The notes under the pieces: model-generated
What the model saw: the letters and a program-made list of their open reading frames with translations, nothing else
What the model was told of the DNA's origin: nothing
Databases searched by the model: none
Shown: positions 1 to 10,870 of the stretch, one piece after another
Layout of the letters: the number at the start of each line of letters is the position of its first letter
Position numbering within the stretch: position 1 is the stretch's first letter
Position numbers and translations under genes: made by a program
Source: Paraglaciecola sp. T6c
Lineage (GTDB): Bacteria > Pseudomonadota > Gammaproteobacteria > Enterobacterales > Alteromonadaceae
Assembly: GCF_000014225.1 (NCBI RefSeq)
Contig: NC_008228.1
Location: forward strand, 2,666,001-2,730,000
Direction: 5' to 3'
DNA: 64,000 bases

Positions 1-642
1 ACCCACGATATCAGCTTTGGTATTGGACCTGCCGGAACCGGTAAAACCTATCTCGCGGTTGCCGCAGCAGTCGATGCTTTAGAGCGTCAAGAGATCCGCC
101 GTATTCTGCTCACTCGTCCTGCGGTGGAAGCCGGCGAAAAGCTAGGCTTCTTACCTGGTGATTTATCCCAAAAAGTCGACCCTTACCTGCGCCCGCTTTA
201 TGATGCCTTGTTTGAAATGCTTGGTTTTGAAAAAGTCGAAAAATTGATTGAACGTAATGTTATTGAGGTAGCCCCCTTAGCTTATATGCGTGGGCGCACA
301 CTTAACGATGCTTTCATTATTCTAGATGAAAGCCAAAACACGACCGTAGAACAAATGAAGATGTTTTTAACGCGTATTGGTTTTAATTCTAAAGCGGTGA
401 TCACGGGGGACATTACTCAAGTCGATTTACCACGAGGAATGCGCTCAGGTCTTCGTCACGCCATCGAAGTATTAAAGGACGTTAACGATATTTCATTTAA
501 CTTCTTTAACGCCAACGATGTAGTGCGCCACCCTGTGGTTGCCCGAATCGTTATGGCCTACGAAGACTACGAAACACAGCAAGAACGTATTCGTCTTCAA
601 AAGAAAGCAGAACATACTCAGCAACAAAGCGACAATTCATGA
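1..642 (+). CDS. ybeZ: PhoH-family ATPase YbeZ (5' end outside the window)
   Basis: The reading frame is open from base 1, so the N-terminus lies outside the window. The visible part starts just before the Walker A motif GPAGTGKT (bases 34-57) and contains the Walker B-like stretch FIILDESQN. This is the PhoH fold, a RecA-like nucleotide-binding domain related to superfamily I helicases. In E. coli, YbeZ is encoded next to the endoribonuclease YbeY and is linked to rRNA and ribosome quality control. The last bases overlap the ybeY start (ATGA), so the two are probably translationally coupled. The C-terminal tail is Gln/Lys-rich and low in complexity. The family assignment is firm; the exact substrate is not known. 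Confidence 0.95.
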   Translation, partial: THDISFGIGPAGTGKTYLAVAAAVDALERQEIRRILLTRPAVEAGEKLGFLPGDLSQKVDPYLRPLYDALFEMLGFEKVEKLIERNVIEVAPLAYMRGRTLNDAFIILDESQNTTVEQMKMFLTRIGFNSKAVITGDITQVDLPRGMRSGLRHAIEVLKDVNDISFNFFNANDVVRHPVVARIVMAYEDYETQQERIRLQKKAEHTQQQSDNS

Positions 643-1097
643 GTGCAATTGTTGATCTGCAAGTTGCCAGTGATGCTGCCAATTTACCCAGCGCTGATGA
701 CTTTCAGCGCTGGTTGAATGCGGTTCTTGCACATCAACAATTGTCGGAGCATGAACTTACCGTGCGGATCGTTGAGACACAAGAAAGCCAAGAACTGAAT
801 CTTACCTACAGAGGGAAAGACAAACCGACTAATGTGTTATCTTTTCCTTTTGAAGCGCCACCGGGTTTAAGCTTAAACCTATTGGGTGATTTAGTCGTTT
901 GCGCCGATGTTGTAGCGCACGAAGCCGACGAACAACACAAAAAATTACACCATCATTGGGCGCATATGATCGTTCACGGAGCCTTGCATTTATTGGGCTT
1001 TGACCACATTAACGATGATGAAGCAAAAGAGATGGAAGCGTTAGAGGTTGATATACTTAAACAGTTTTCGATTGACGACCCTTACCAAGATCAATGA
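639..1097 (+). CDS. ybeY: Endoribonuclease YbeY (rRNA maturation factor)
   Basis: This 152-residue protein is the usual length for YbeY, a single-strand endoribonuclease that acts in 16S rRNA 3'-end maturation and ribosome quality control. The zinc site is visible as [11 protein letters not shown] near residues 113-123, matching the family signature in which three histidines bind the metal. The upstream TNVLSFPF segment is also typical. The start codon overlaps the ybeZ stop by 4 bp, and the corC start follows about 33 bp after the stop, so all three probably share one transcript with lnt. Nothing unusual was seen. Confidence 0.96.
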   Translation: MSAIVDLQVASDAANLPSADDFQRWLNAVLAHQQLSEHELTVRIVETQESQELNLTYRGKDKPTNVLSFPFEAPPGLSLNLLGDLVVCADVVAHEADEQHKKLHHHWAHMIVHGALHLLGFDHINDDEAKEMEALEVDILKQFSIDDPYQDQ

Positions 1098-1130
1098 TGA
1101 TAGCCACTCAAACCATAATTTAACGAGATC

Positions 1131-1991
1131 ATGAGCGAAGATAACCCCCCCTCTACTAGCGGTTCTGCCAACAAAGGTTGGTTGGATAAAATAGTCCAAT
1201 CATTCACGGGAGAACCGAAAAGCAAAGACGAACTCTTCTCTGTCATCACTGATGCAGAACAACGAGAAGTCATCAATCAAGAAACTCGCGAGATGATCGA
1301 AGGCGTCATGGAAGTCAGTGAGATGCGTGTTAGAGAGATCATGATCCCTCGTGCTCAAATGACCACTATTGATATTACTGAGACTGTAGATAAATTTTTA
1401 CCGATCATGCTAGATTCGGCGCACTCCCGTTTTCCTGTCATCAGCGAAGACAAAGATCATATAGAAGGGATCATCCTCGCTAAAGATTTACTAAAATACG
1501 CATTTCTTCCGGGCAAAGAGTTTGAGCTCAAGCAGGTACTTCGCCCCGCAGTGATCGTGCCTGAAAGTAAACGGGTTGATGTGCTACTGAAAGAGTTCCA
1601 ACAAAAGCGCTTTCATATGGCCATTGTAGTGGATGAATACGGCGGTGTTTCAGGTTTAGTGACTATCGAGGATATTCTCGAGCTGATCGTCGGTGAAATT
1701 GAAGATGAACATGACGCTGAAGAAACCAATACCGATAATATACGTGCCTTAAACAAACACACTTATTCAGTCAAAGCGCTTACAGAATTAGAAGATTTCA
1801 ACGAGTTCTTTAAAACTGATTTTGACGAAGAAGAGGCCGATACCATAGGTGGGATTGTGCTAAAAGCGTTTGGTCATATGCCCATGCGCGACGAGAAAGT
1901 CAGCATCAATGGTTTCGTTTTTACGGTTACCAACTCTGACTCCAGACGCCTTATTCAATTAAAGGTTACCCTTCCCCACAGCGAAGATTAG
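1131..1991 (+). CDS. corC: CorC/YbeX family CBS-domain protein
   Basis: This 286-residue cytosolic protein has no membrane segment. A pair of CBS domains lies at about residues 68-190, with the family landmarks [11 protein letters not shown] and [17 protein letters not shown]-terminal CorC/HlyC transporter-associated domain follows at about 205-285 ([15 protein letters not shown]). Proteins of this type bind adenosine nucleotides and are tied to magnesium and cobalt efflux; in E. coli, YbeX has also been linked to ribosome metabolism, which fits its place after ybeZ and ybeY. The 33-bp gap from ybeY and the 15-bp gap to lnt point to one operon. Confidence 0.93.
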   Translation: MSEDNPPSTSGSANKGWLDKIVQSFTGEPKSKDELFSVITDAEQREVINQETREMIEGVMEVSEMRVREIMIPRAQMTTIDITETVDKFLPIMLDSAHSRFPVISEDKDHIEGIILAKDLLKYAFLPGKEFELKQVLRPAVIVPESKRVDVLLKEFQQKRFHMAIVVDEYGGVSGLVTIEDILELIVGEIEDEHDAEETNTDNIRALNKHTYSVKALTELEDFNEFFKTDFDEEEADTIGGIVLKAFGHMPMRDEKVSINGFVFTVTNSDSRRLIQLKVTLPHSED

Positions 1992-2005
1992 GTGCCATAA
2001 CGCGC

Positions 2006-3499
2006 ATGCTATACATTTTATCATTATTACTTGGAGCGAGCTTAACCCTAAGCTACGCTCCTTTCTCGTATTGGGCAGTGATGCCCATCGCCCTCACGGC
2101 ATACCTATGTGTCTTATACAAAGCCCGTCCAGAGCAAGCAACCAAATTAGGCTTTAGTTTTGGTTTAGGCTGGTTTGGCGTAGGTATCAGTTGGGTACAT
2201 GTGAGCATCGCCGATTTCGGTGGCTTGCCTCTGGCAGGTTCAATTGGCTTAATGGTATTACTGTGCAGTTATTTAGCCCTGTATCCCATGCTATTCAGCA
2301 AATTAGCCAAGCGATATTTTACGCCTGCAGTATGGGGCCTTGCGCTGCCTTTCGTTTGGTTGCTGTGCGAATGGGCAAGAGGCATATTTTTAACTGGTTT
2401 TCCGTGGCTTTCCATCGGCTATAGCCAGATATCAAGTCCTTTGGCAGGTTGGATCCCTGTAATAGGCGAGTTTGGTGTTGCCGCTTTACTCATGGCGCTT
2501 TGTGCTGCATCTGCTGTGTGGTTTATGAATAAGCGTTACATGGCGCCTGTCGTGTTGGCGATGTTCGTGTACCTCAGTGGCTGGACGTTGAACCAATATA
2601 ATTGGGTCTCCTCTGTTGATAAGCCAGTTAAAATAGCCATGGTGCAAGGTAACATAGCCCAAGATATACGTTGGGCACCAGAGCAAGACTGGCCTACTAT
2701 GCAGAAATATCTTGAGCTAACAGAAGCGCATTGGGACAACCAAGTCATTATTTGGCCTGAAGCTGCGATACCGCAACTTGAGCCGATAGCGGTGGATTAC
2801 CTGATGCAACTCGATCAAGAGGCCGCAGAGCATCGCGTAGGTTTGCTTACTGGCATCGTTAACTACAATTTTGAAACGCGTCAAGCGTACAACAGCATTA
2901 TTGCTGTCGGCCTCAAGGAGGCTACGGATAGCGACGGGCATTATCATTATCCTCAATCTAATCGGTTCGATAAACACCACCTATTACCCATAGGTGAATT
3001 CATTCCAATGGAAGATTGGTTGCGAGGCTTAGCGCCCATATTTGATCTACCCATGTCGTCATTCACCCGTGGCGATTATCAACAAGCGAATTTAATGGCC
3101 AATGGCTATCATTTTGCGCCTGCACTGTGTTTTGAAATCGCGTTTCCTGGGCAAATCCGACAAAATCTCTACGCCGATACTGACTTCATTATTACTGTCA
3201 GTAACGATGCATGGTTCGGTCATTCCCACGGCCCTGCGCAACATTTAGAAATTGCACAGGTCCGTGCAAAGGAATTCGGCTTGCCAGTACTACGTTCAAC
3301 GAACAACGGTATTACTGCGTTTATCAACGCAAACGGCGAGGTACAAAGCCGATTACCTCAGTTCGAGACCGGCGTGTTAAATGATGAAGTACAAAAAGTC
3401 ACTGGGACCACACCCTATCGTTATTCTGGTGACCTTGGGGCATGGCTGTTAAGTGTGTTTGGGGTTTTGATCGCCATTCGATTTAATCACACGGCTTAG
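2006..3499 (+). CDS. lnt: Apolipoprotein N-acyltransferase Lnt
   Basis: Lnt adds the third acyl chain to the N-terminal cysteine of lipoproteins at the periplasmic face of the inner membrane. The 497 residues comprise a multi-helix membrane part (about 1-200) and a nitrilase-type carbon-nitrogen hydrolase domain (about 208-470). The catalytic triad can be placed: Glu252 in IIWPEAAIP, Lys323 in FDKHHLLPIGE and Cys375 in APALCFEIAF, offset by 12-15 from E. coli E267, K335 and C387. The gene ends the ybeZ-ybeY-corC-lnt run. Several lipoproteins encoded further along the window (NUP-cupin, two MFPs) would be substrates. Confidence 0.96.
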   Translation: MLYILSLLLGASLTLSYAPFSYWAVMPIALTAYLCVLYKARPEQATKLGFSFGLGWFGVGISWVHVSIADFGGLPLAGSIGLMVLLCSYLALYPMLFSKLAKRYFTPAVWGLALPFVWLLCEWARGIFLTGFPWLSIGYSQISSPLAGWIPVIGEFGVAALLMALCAASAVWFMNKRYMAPVVLAMFVYLSGWTLNQYNWVSSVDKPVKIAMVQGNIAQDIRWAPEQDWPTMQKYLELTEAHWDNQVIIWPEAAIPQLEPIAVDYLMQLDQEAAEHRVGLLTGIVNYNFETRQAYNSIIAVGLKEATDSDGHYHYPQSNRFDKHHLLPIGEFIPMEDWLRGLAPIFDLPMSSFTRGDYQQANLMANGYHFAPALCFEIAFPGQIRQNLYADTDFIITVSNDAWFGHSHGPAQHLEIAQVRAKEFGLPVLRSTNNGITAFINANGEVQSRLPQFETGVLNDEVQKVTGTTPYRYSGDLGAWLLSVFGVLIAIRFNHTA

Positions 3500-3536
3500 T
3501 GAAGCGCTCAACCTTTACTAAATTGTTTCGACACGC

Positions 3537-3557
3537 AGCGCGTTGTATTAACGCGCT
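3537..3557. terminator. Candidate terminator after lnt
   Basis: An 8-bp perfect stem (AGCGCGTT/AACGCGCT) with a 5-nt loop lies between the convergent lnt and EamA genes. It is followed by TTCGTT rather than a clean T-run, so the call rests on position and stem strength. Confidence 0.45.
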
Positions 3558-3615
3558 TTCGTTGGGTCACTTTCGGCCGGATGCCAAATTTATCACCTCC
3601 AACTCACCTAACGAA

Positions 3616-4509
3616 CTACCCTAACCAATTTCTAACTTTTGCTAATGGCGTGAGTACAATGGCATTTCCTACTAGTACTAATACAAATCCAAATACCGTG
3701 TTAGCGTGCCATACGAAATCTTCGAAAACAGTACTCAAGAGCACAGCCACAATTGGAAATAAAACGATGGAATAACTGGCTTTTTCAGGACCAATGTCAC
3801 GCAATAATAAAAAGTAGCACGCAAAGGCAATCACTGTGCCAAATAACGAGAGATAAAGCAGTGAGATAACGTAGCTAAGTTCTGTAGAAAAAGTAAATTG
3901 AGCGTCACTGAGCAACACCACACAAACGAGTGCCACCGCACCGTACAACATCCCCCATGCGTTACCTTGCATCACACCGACCTGATGGGATGAATTGCGC
4001 ACACTGGCCATGTTCCCCAATGATGCTAAAAAGGTGCCGCCAAGTGCAAGGCCCAACCCAAGCATGGCATCACTGGTAAAATCGAGGTCTTTCATGTCTG
4101 GCCAAAACAATGCTCCTAAACCAACGACGCCAAGCAAGGCTCCAATATATATCCGATTAGCGATGCGACGGCCAAAGAACAGACGCGTATTAATTATATT
4201 CATCAGAAGCAGGGTTGAAAATGCAATAGAAGCCATGGCTGAGGTGAGGTAATTTTGCGCCCAATATAAGACTAAATAATTCAGACCAAAATTGCACAAG
4301 GCCAGCACCATAAAAAAGCCATGATCTGTCTTTGAAAACCGCATATTCATACCTTTAAACACGCAGTAGCACCACATAACAAAAGCGGCGATAGCGAAGC
4401 GATAGGCTAAAGACACCGGTGCTGGCACATCCCCAAGCTGAAACTCAATCGCCAACCAAGTCGAGCCCCAAATAAGCACGGTCAAAACATACAACATAAC
4501 GCTTTTCAA
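3616..4509 (-). CDS. EamA-family (DMT superfamily) inner-membrane transporter
   Basis: This 297-residue, very hydrophobic protein shows ten predicted membrane segments arranged as two five-helix EamA repeats. It begins with the family's typical motif LIWGSTWLAI. A second, related segment (FGTVIAFACYFLLL) marks the second repeat. Members export or import small metabolites such as amino acids, but the substrate cannot be read from the sequence. It stands alone, convergent to lnt and divergent from the PfpI-like gene. Its promoter would lie in the AT-rich region above 4510. Confidence 0.88.
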   Translation of the reverse strand: MKSVMLYVLTVLIWGSTWLAIEFQLGDVPAPVSLAYRFAIAAFVMWCYCVFKGMNMRFSKTDHGFFMVLALCNFGLNYLVLYWAQNYLTSAMASIAFSTLLLMNIINTRLFFGRRIANRIYIGALLGVVGLGALFWPDMKDLDFTSDAMLGLGLALGGTFLASLGNMASVRNSSHQVGVMQGNAWGMLYGAVALVCVVLLSDAQFTFSTELSYVISLLYLSLFGTVIAFACYFLLLRDIGPEKASYSIVLFPIVAVLLSTVFEDFVWHANTVFGFVLVLVGNAIVLTPLAKVRNWLG

Positions 4510-5057
4510 AGTAGCGAGTCCTCAAATGGTGTCAGAAAATAGCTGCGCGGAAGGTAACACAGTCAACAGGATTGTATATGATAACGTAACAGAGGTAAGG
4601 GTTTGTCGATTTTTGCGGTGCTGCGCCAAACGCTTGGCGCAATCCAGTTCTTTGGAGTAAAAACCCTCGACATTTGATATCGAGAACGTCAGCTTTGTTA
4701 ACAATATGCTGTATTAACCCATTAAAGGGTAAATTAAACATCCTAAAATAGACGTTCTGGTAAATATACCTACCATAAGTGCTTTTTTGCTGTAAATCTT
4801 TGTGACATAAAAGCCAATATTCTGCGACTAAATTTACATAACTTTCTACTATTATTACTAAACTAAAAGTAAATTATTCAATCTAACTTTTCACTACTAG
4901 CAATTTTTCATTATAAATCAAAGGTTAATATAAACTTCTGATAGGTCACCAACACCGATTTAGTTGGTTTGATTATTGCTTAACAACGTTAAATGCATTT
5001 TTGCTACTTTAAACCATTAACGGATAAAAGTATCAGTGCAGCAATAAGGAGCAACGG
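4510..5057. other. AT-rich divergent intergenic region
   Basis: About 550 bp separate the EamA gene (-) from the PfpI-like gene (+). It is strongly AT-rich between about 4740 and 5000. A 7-bp hairpin (GCGCCAA/TTGGCGC, 4623-4640) lies on the EamA side and would be in that gene's 5' leader if transcription starts above it. Short open frames here have no family features. No recognised RNA or operator was seen. Confidence 0.5.
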
Positions 5058-5618
5058 ATGTTGACGACGCTAACAGATAAAAAAACTGCAGCCATACTCG
5101 CCAAGGATGGCTTTGAACAATGTGAATTAATTGAAACCCGTGACGCCCTTATTGAGGCTGGGGTTGATGTGCACATTGTCTCCCTTGAGCCTGGGACTAT
5201 AATAGGCTGGAACGGCAGCAAATGGGGTATAGAAGTGGATGTAGATAAAGTCGTGTCAAAAGTGTCAGCTGATGATTATGATGCACTCATTTTACCCGGC
5301 GGATTATTTAACCCAGACGCGCTGTTGCAAGACAGAGACGCAGTAGATTTTGTAAAGGCATTCTTTGTAGATGCTAAGCTCAAGCCTGTGGTTGCCATCA
5401 ATCAAGGTACGTGGATGTTGCTTGAAGCAGACGTTTTGAGAAACAGACTCGTTGCTTCATTTCCAACTGTTCTCAATCGCTTGCGAAACGCTGGTGCGAA
5501 GGTCGTTGACCGGGACCTCGTGGTCGATCAAGGTTTATATACCAGCCGAAGCTCCCACAATCTGGCTGCGCTGAACCAACAAGTTATTCAGCAGCTCACT
5601 AAGCCACGCGTTCACTAG
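5058..5618 (+). CDS. DJ-1/PfpI-family protein without the nucleophile cysteine
   Basis: This 186-residue protein spans one DJ-1/PfpI (class I glutamine amidotransferase-like) domain. Fold landmarks include KTAAILAKDGFEQCEL at the N-terminus, YDALILPGG in the middle and a C-terminal TSRSSHNLAALN helix. In the family, the nucleophile elbow normally reads AICHG, with Cys as nucleophile followed by His. Here it reads AINQG, so positions 115-116 are Asn-Gln. Classical protease, glyoxalase or deglycase chemistry through that Cys is therefore unlikely, and a binding or altered catalytic role is possible. The start has a purine-rich site (AAGGAGCAACGG) just upstream. The gene is followed by a strong bidirectional terminator. 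Confidence 0.87.
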   Translation: MLTTLTDKKTAAILAKDGFEQCELIETRDALIEAGVDVHIVSLEPGTIIGWNGSKWGIEVDVDKVVSKVSADDYDALILPGGLFNPDALLQDRDAVDFVKAFFVDAKLKPVVAINQGTWMLLEADVLRNRLVASFPTVLNRLRNAGAKVVDRDLVVDQGLYTSRSSHNLAALNQQVIQQLTKPRVH

Positions 5619-5684
5619 TGTCATAACCTTGTGGATGCTATTGAGCTAGATTCAATTTGTATGACTTTATCAACTTATCATTAA

Positions 5685-5718
5685 ACAAAAAAAGCGTGCA
5701 GTAAGCACGCTTTGTTCA
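5685..5718. terminator. Bidirectional intrinsic terminator
   Basis: A 9-bp perfect stem (AAAGCGTGC/GCACGCTTT, 5691-5699 and 5705-5713) with a 5-nt loop has an A-run on its left and T-rich sequence on its right. It lies between the convergent PfpI-like gene and greA and can serve both. Confidence 0.85.
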
Positions 5719-5777
5719 TTATTTTGACGATAAATTTGTAAACGATGTCACTGATTACTCAAAAGAGCAGTCTTAAA

Positions 5778-6254
5778 TTAGACGTACTCTACCTCAATGA
5801 TTTCAAATTCAATTGCACCCTTGGGCGTTTGAATGGTGACCACATCGTCTAGCTGCTTACCGATTAAACCCCGGGCGATAGGCGAACTGACTGAAATAAG
5901 GTTATTCTTAATGTCAGCTTCATCATCACCCACAATCTTATAAGTAATTTCTTCGTCACTTTGTAGATTTAATATAGTAACTGTCGTGCCAAATATGACC
6001 TTCCCAGTGTTGGTCATCTTGGTTACATCGATAATTTGTACGTTGGACAACTTACCTTCGATATCTTGAATACGCCCTTCACAGAAGCTTTGCTGCTCAC
6101 GCGCAGCATGGTATTCAGCGTTTTCTTTTAAATCTCCGTGTTCACGGGCTTCCGCAATCGATTTAATAATTTCTGGTCGTTTTACTGACTTTAAATGTTG
6201 TAGCTCTTCACGCAACATTTCTGCGCCTTTAGCCGTCATAGGATATTGAGTCAT
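5778..6254 (-). CDS. greA: Transcription elongation factor GreA
   Basis: This 158-residue protein is the usual GreA length. GreA enters the secondary channel of RNA polymerase and stimulates cleavage of backtracked RNA. The N-terminal coiled coil carries the catalytic loop [12 protein letters not shown] (near residues 40-51), with the acidic pair that coordinates Mg. The C-terminal FKBP-like domain ends in [13 protein letters not shown]. It lies downstream of carB on the same strand, separated by a hairpin that probably terminates most carAB transcripts, so greA may have its own promoter. Confidence 0.97.
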   Translation of the reverse strand: MTQYPMTAKGAEMLREELQHLKSVKRPEIIKSIAEAREHGDLKENAEYHAAREQQSFCEGRIQDIEGKLSNVQIIDVTKMTNTGKVIFGTTVTILNLQSDEEITYKIVGDDEADIKNNLISVSSPIARGLIGKQLDDVVTIQTPKGAIEFEIIEVEYV

Positions 6255-6307
6255 TGATCAATAGCTCGCTTTATTTTTGATTGTTGTTCTACATGGATAA
6301 TAAATAA

Positions 6308-6338
6308 GTGCTGAGCGTAATAAATCAACGCCCAGCAC
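6308..6338 (-). terminator. Terminator between carB and greA
   Basis: An 11-bp stem with one mismatch (6308-6318 and 6328-6338, 9-nt loop) follows carB in the direction of transcription. On the minus strand it is followed by TTATTTATT. It probably ends carAB transcription, perhaps with read-through into greA. Confidence 0.6.
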
Positions 6339-6353
6339 CGAATTAATAAACGA

Positions 6354-9300
6354 TTAAACTAAACGTTTATGTAATTCTTGTACTGAATGCACTCTGGCAC
6401 GGTCGTCAGCTTTATTTGCATTAACCGTGGCAAACGCCGCATTCATAGTGGTGGTATAAGGAATTTTATTTAGCAGCGCTTCACGACGAATATACACAGA
6501 ATCATCGATTGCTTGACGTCCTTCGGTGGTATTGATGATATAACAATATTCACCGTTTTTAATCGCATCTACAATATTAGGGCGACCTTCGGATAGCTTG
6601 TTCACAATAGAGCAAGGCACATCGGCTTTATTCAGCACTTCAGCCGTTCCGCGCGTTGCTTCAAGATTAAATCCTTTTGCTACCATGGCTCGACCTAATT
6701 CGATAATACGATTTTTATCGTTAAGACGAACAGAAAGCAATGCTTTCCCTCCTGCTGGGATGGGCTCGCCAGCACCTAAATTTGCTTTAGCGTAAGCTTC
6801 CACGAAGGTATCACCTACTCCCATCACTTCGCCGGTAGAGCGCATTTCAGGGCCAAGTAAGGGGTCTACGCCTTGAAACTTAGCAAAAGGCAACACCACT
6901 TCTTTAACGCTATAAAACGGAGGAATGACTTCTTTGCTCAGACCTTGCGAAGCAAGAGACTGACCAGCCATAGCGCGAGCACCAATTTTGGCAATGGCCA
7001 AACCTGTCGCTTTAGACACAAACGGCACAGTACGAGCAGCACGAGGGTTAACTTCAATTAAGTATACCTCCCCGTCTTTGACCGCGAATTGCGTGTTCAT
7101 CAAACCGACCACACCTAATTCTAATGCCATGGCTTTAACTTGCTCGCGCATGACGTTTTGAATGTCCTCGCTCAGCGAATAAGGTGGAAGCGAACATGCT
7201 GAGTCACCTGAGTGAACGCCTGCTTGTTCAATGTGCTCCATAATACCGCCAATCATGACTTCTTTACCGTCACAGATAGCGTCTACATCCACTTCAATTG
7301 CGTCATCTAAGAAACGGTCGAGTAATACAGGTGAGTCATTAGAGACTTTAACCGCATTGTTTAAGTAACGTTTCAAATCTTTTAGGTCATACACGATTTC
7401 CATCGCGCGTCCGCCAAGTACATATGAAGGGCGAACAACCAATGGGAAACCAATTTTCTCAGCCGCGAGCAAAGCTTCTTCAAGATTGCTTACCGTCGCA
7501 TTCGCCGGTTGCTTGAGGTTCAACTTGTTGACCATTTTCTGGAAACGCTCACGATCTTCCGCTTTATCGATAGCGTCAGGTGAAGTACCAATGATGGGTA
7601 CCCCTGCAGCTTCTAAATCACGCGCTAACTTAAGGGGGGTTTGACCACCGTATTGAACAATAACGCCAACGGGCTTCTCGATACGGACAATTTCCAGCAC
7701 GTCTTCTAAGGTCACTGATTCGAAGTACAAACGGTCTGATGTATCGTAATCAGTGGAAACCGTTTCAGGGTTACAGTTAACCATGATAGTTTCGTAGCCA
7801 TCTTCACGCATTGCCAAAGCAGCGTGAACACAACAATAATCAAACTCAATTCCTTGACCAATGCGGTTAGGCCCGCCACCGATAACCATAATTTTATCTT
7901 TGTCAGTGGGATTTGCTTCGCATTCTTCATCGTACGTTGAGTACATATATGCAGTGCTAGAGGCAAACTCAGCCGCACAGGTATCAACGCGTTTGTAGAC
8001 AGGGTGAATATCAAAGCCACGACGTATTTGGCGCACATCACCTTGGTCGACACCGGTCAAATCAGCGATACGCGCATCAGAGAACCCTTTACGCTTCAAT
8101 CGGTTCATCAATGTGGCATCAATACCAGATAAACCAATGTTCGCGACGTTTTGTTCTTCTTTAACCAGATCTTCAATTTGCACTAAGTACCAACGGTCAA
8201 CATTCGTTAGGGCAAAAATCTCTTCGATGTCCATGCCCATTCGCATCGCATCTGCTATGTACCAAATGCGTTCAGCTCCTGGCTCGCGAAGTTCACGAAT
8301 GATGGTCGCTTTGTTTTCTGGATCGGTATAATCGATAATAGAATCAAAGCCATTAACACCAACTTCTAGTCCGCGTAATGCTTTTTGCAAGGATTCTTGT
8401 TGATTACGGCCAATTGACATGACCTCACCTACTGACTTCATTTGAGTCGTTAGGCGGTCATTGGCACCAGCAAATTTTTCGAAGTTAAAACGCGGGATTT
8501 TAGTTACAACGTAATCGATGGCCGGCTCAAACGACGCAGGTGTTAAACCACCTGTAATATCGTTGGCAAGTTCATCCAAGGTATAACCAATGGCTAGCTT
8601 TGCCGCTACTTTTGCAATCGGGAAGCCCGTCGCTTTAGATGCCAAAGCCGATGAGCGAGAAACGCGCGGGTTCATTTCGATAATAACTAAACGACCAGTT
8701 TGGGGGTCAACACCAAACTGAACATTTGAGCCTCCCGTTTCAACACCAATCTCACGCAATACGGCCATAGCGGCATTACGCATAATTTGAAATTCTTTAT
8801 CGGTAAGCGTTTGGGCTGGCGCAACGGTAATCGAATCACCGGTATGAACACCCATAGCGTCAAAGTTTTCGATAGTACACACGATAATGCAGTTGTCTGC
8901 TTTATCCCGTACTACTTCCATTTCATACTCTTTCCAACCAATCAATGATTCATCAATCAACAGTTCAGACGTTGGTGACAAATCAAGACCACGACGGCAG
9001 ATTTCTTCAAACTCTTCGACGTTATAGGCAATACCGCCACCGCTGCCACCCATAGTGAAAGATGGGCGAATAATACAGGGGAAACCGATACGAGTTGAAA
9101 CATCGAATGCTTCATCTAGGCTATGCGCAATTTCAGCACGGGGGCATTCAAGGCCAATTGATTTCATCGCCTTATCAAAACGTTCGCGATCTTCGGCTTT
9201 ATCAATGGCATCCGCAGTGGCGCCAATCATTTCAACGCCGAATTCAGTTAGCACGCCGTGCTTATCTAAATCTAACGCACAGTTAAGTGCGGTTTGTCCG

Positions 9301-9572
9301 CCCATGGTTGGCAAAATGGCATCAGGGCGTTCTTTTTCAATAATTTTTCTAACCACTTCCCAATGGATCGGCTCGATGTAAGTGGCATCGGCCATTTCAG
9401 GGTCGGTCATTATAGTGGCAGGGTTAGAGTTAACTAAAATAACTCGATAACCTTCTTCACGCAGTGCTTTACACGCCTGCGCACCTGAATAGTCGAATTC
9501 ACAGGCCTGGCCGATGACGATCGGTCCAGCACCAATAATTAAGATACTTTTTATGTCGGTACGTTTTGGCAT
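6354..9572 (-). CDS. carB: Carbamoyl-phosphate synthase large subunit CarB
   Basis: This 1072-residue protein matches the E. coli length. It has the two homologous ATP-grasp halves of CarB: carboxyphosphate synthesis at about 1-400 and carbamate phosphorylation at about 550-935, joined by an oligomerisation domain. The C-terminal methylglyoxal-synthase-like domain (about 936-1072) is where UMP and ornithine bind in the E. coli enzyme. Landmarks include [18 protein letters not shown] near the start and its internal counterpart [17 protein letters not shown]. CarB supplies carbamoyl phosphate for pyrimidines and arginine. It lies 38 bp downstream of carA in one operon. Confidence 0.98.
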   Translation of the reverse strand: MPKRTDIKSILIIGAGPIVIGQACEFDYSGAQACKALREEGYRVILVNSNPATIMTDPEMADATYIEPIHWEVVRKIIEKERPDAILPTMGGQTALNCALDLDKHGVLTEFGVEMIGATADAIDKAEDRERFDKAMKSIGLECPRAEIAHSLDEAFDVSTRIGFPCIIRPSFTMGGSGGGIAYNVEEFEEICRRGLDLSPTSELLIDESLIGWKEYEMEVVRDKADNCIIVCTIENFDAMGVHTGDSITVAPAQTLTDKEFQIMRNAAMAVLREIGVETGGSNVQFGVDPQTGRLVIIEMNPRVSRSSALASKATGFPIAKVAAKLAIGYTLDELANDITGGLTPASFEPAIDYVVTKIPRFNFEKFAGANDRLTTQMKSVGEVMSIGRNQQESLQKALRGLEVGVNGFDSIIDYTDPENKATIIRELREPGAERIWYIADAMRMGMDIEEIFALTNVDRWYLVQIEDLVKEEQNVANIGLSGIDATLMNRLKRKGFSDARIADLTGVDQGDVRQIRRGFDIHPVYKRVDTCAAEFASSTAYMYSTYDEECEANPTDKDKIMVIGGGPNRIGQGIEFDYCCVHAALAMREDGYETIMVNCNPETVSTDYDTSDRLYFESVTLEDVLEIVRIEKPVGVIVQYGGQTPLKLARDLEAAGVPIIGTSPDAIDKAEDRERFQKMVNKLNLKQPANATVSNLEEALLAAEKIGFPLVVRPSYVLGGRAMEIVYDLKDLKRYLNNAVKVSNDSPVLLDRFLDDAIEVDVDAICDGKEVMIGGIMEHIEQAGVHSGDSACSLPPYSLSEDIQNVMREQVKAMALELGVVGLMNTQFAVKDGEVYLIEVNPRAARTVPFVSKATGLAIAKIGARAMAGQSLASQGLSKEVIPPFYSVKEVVLPFAKFQGVDPLLGPEMRSTGEVMGVGDTFVEAYAKANLGAGEPIPAGGKALLSVRLNDKNRIIELGRAMVAKGFNLEATRGTAEVLNKADVPCSIVNKLSEGRPNIVDAIKNGEYCYIINTTEGRQAIDDSVYIRREALLNKIPYTTTMNAAFATVNANKADDRARVHSVQELHKRLV

Positions 9573-9610
9573 TGTGCTTGTTACTCTAAATTTGGGGCTT
9601 AAGGGTCGTC

Positions 9611-10756
9611 TTAGCGTGTTGCTTGCATCAATTTAATGAAGTGATCAAACAAAGGTGCCGCGTCATGAGGGCCGGGGCTCGCTTCAGGGTGTCCCTGGAA
9701 GCTAAACGCGGGCTTATCATTACGGTGTATACCTTGTAATGACTGGTCAAACAATGACACATGGGTAACATCTAAATTGTCAGGCATCGATTGTTCATCA
9801 ACAGCGAAACCGTGGTTTTGGCTGGTGATCATGACGCGCTGACCAAGTATGTCTTTCACTGGGTGGTTAGCACCGTGATGACCGAATTTCATTTTTACAG
9901 TTTTTGCACCACTGGCTAGTGCCAATAATTGATGCCCTAAACAGATACCAAAAATAGGCAGGTTTTTATCGAGCAAGGTCTTAATCGCTTCGATCGCGTA
10001 AACGCAAGGCTCAGGATCACCAGGGCCGTTGGATAAAAACACGCCATCTGGGTTTAACGCCAGTACATCTTCTGCTGTGGTTTTAGCAGGTACCACCGTT
10101 AATCGGCAGCCTCTGTCTACTAACATACGTAAAATGTTGTGTTTGGCACCAAAATCGTAGGCTACGACGTGAAACGGCAAATCAGTTTGCTTTTCGTTGA
10201 AGCCTTGGCCAAGCGTCCATGAACCGTCGGTCCAACTGTAGACTTCGTCAGTGGTGACTTCTTTGGCAAGATCCAAACCTTTCAAACCAGAGAACGCTTT
10301 CGCCTTCTCAAGGGCCAATTCTTTATCAAGCGTAATCTCAGAGCTTGAATCGACTGCGATGATGCAGCCATTTTGCGCGCCTTTATCACGCAAAATACGC
10401 GTTAAACGGCGAGTGTCGATATCTGCGATACCAAGAATATTATTTACACGAAGGTATTCAGACAACGATTGTTCACTACGAAAATTACTCGCTAGCAGCG
10501 GTAAATCTCTAATGATAAGGCCTTTGGCCCACACTTTTGTTGATTCACAATCTTCGCTATTGGTACCGGTGTTACCAATATGGGGATAGGTTAAAGTTAC
10601 GATTTGTTCTGCGTAAGAGGGATCAGTAAGAATTTCCTGATAACCTGTCATTGAGGTGTTAAACACCACTTCACCAACAGACATACCAGTCGCTCCGATA
10701 GCCGTGCCATTGAAAACAGACCCATCTTCTAGCACTAAAAGGGCGGAATTAGCCAA
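9611..10756 (-). CDS. carA: Carbamoyl-phosphate synthase small subunit CarA
   Basis: This 381-residue glutaminase subunit feeds ammonia to CarB. The N-terminal CPSase small-chain domain is followed by a class I glutamine amidotransferase domain. The nucleophile is Cys272 in [10 protein letters not shown], and the His/Glu pair is in [12 protein letters not shown]. The start is TTG, chosen because a full Shine-Dalgarno sequence (GGAGGT on the minus strand) sits four bases upstream and the N-terminal residues match the family from that point; an unusual start is also known for carA in other bacteria. The upstream leader has a small ORF and an intrinsic terminator that may attenuate transcription. 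Confidence 0.97.
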   Translation of the reverse strand: MANSALLVLEDGSVFNGTAIGATGMSVGEVVFNTSMTGYQEILTDPSYAEQIVTLTYPHIGNTGTNSEDCESTKVWAKGLIIRDLPLLASNFRSEQSLSEYLRVNNILGIADIDTRRLTRILRDKGAQNGCIIAVDSSSEITLDKELALEKAKAFSGLKGLDLAKEVTTDEVYSWTDGSWTLGQGFNEKQTDLPFHVVAYDFGAKHNILRMLVDRGCRLTVVPAKTTAEDVLALNPDGVFLSNGPGDPEPCVYAIEAIKTLLDKNLPIFGICLGHQLLALASGAKTVKMKFGHHGANHPVKDILGQRVMITSQNHGFAVDEQSMPDNLDVTHVSLFDQSLQGIHRNDKPAFSFQGHPEASPGPHDAAPLFDHFIKLMQATR

Positions 10757-10760
10757 GTCA

Positions 10761-10766
10761 ACCTCC
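10761..10766 (-). promoter_or_regulatory. Shine-Dalgarno that fixes the TTG start of carA
   Basis: The plus strand reads ACCTCC, which is GGAGGT on the coding strand. It sits four bases before TTG at 10754-10756 and no ATG is suitably placed, so it decides the carA start. Confidence 0.85.
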
Positions 10767-10815
10767 GAATATAGTTAACCTAAGGTGTTTACACGGGCAA
10801 TGTGCAAAAACCTAT

Positions 10816-10850
10816 AAAAAACGGGCTGTAACTAGTTGAATTACATCCCG
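10816..10850 (-). terminator. Intrinsic terminator in the carA leader (possible attenuator)
   Basis: On the minus strand, a 10-position stem with one mismatch (CGGGATGTAA/TTACAGCCCG, 10822-10850, 9-nt loop) is followed directly by six T residues (10816-10821). It lies about 60 bp before the carA start and 196 bp after the dapB stop. It may end dapB transcription. However, the remaining 60 bp leave little room for a promoter plus ribosome binding site for carA, so an attenuator inside the carAB leader is also plausible. Confidence 0.75.
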
Positions 10851-10870
10851 CTTTACCGTATTTGCAGCTA

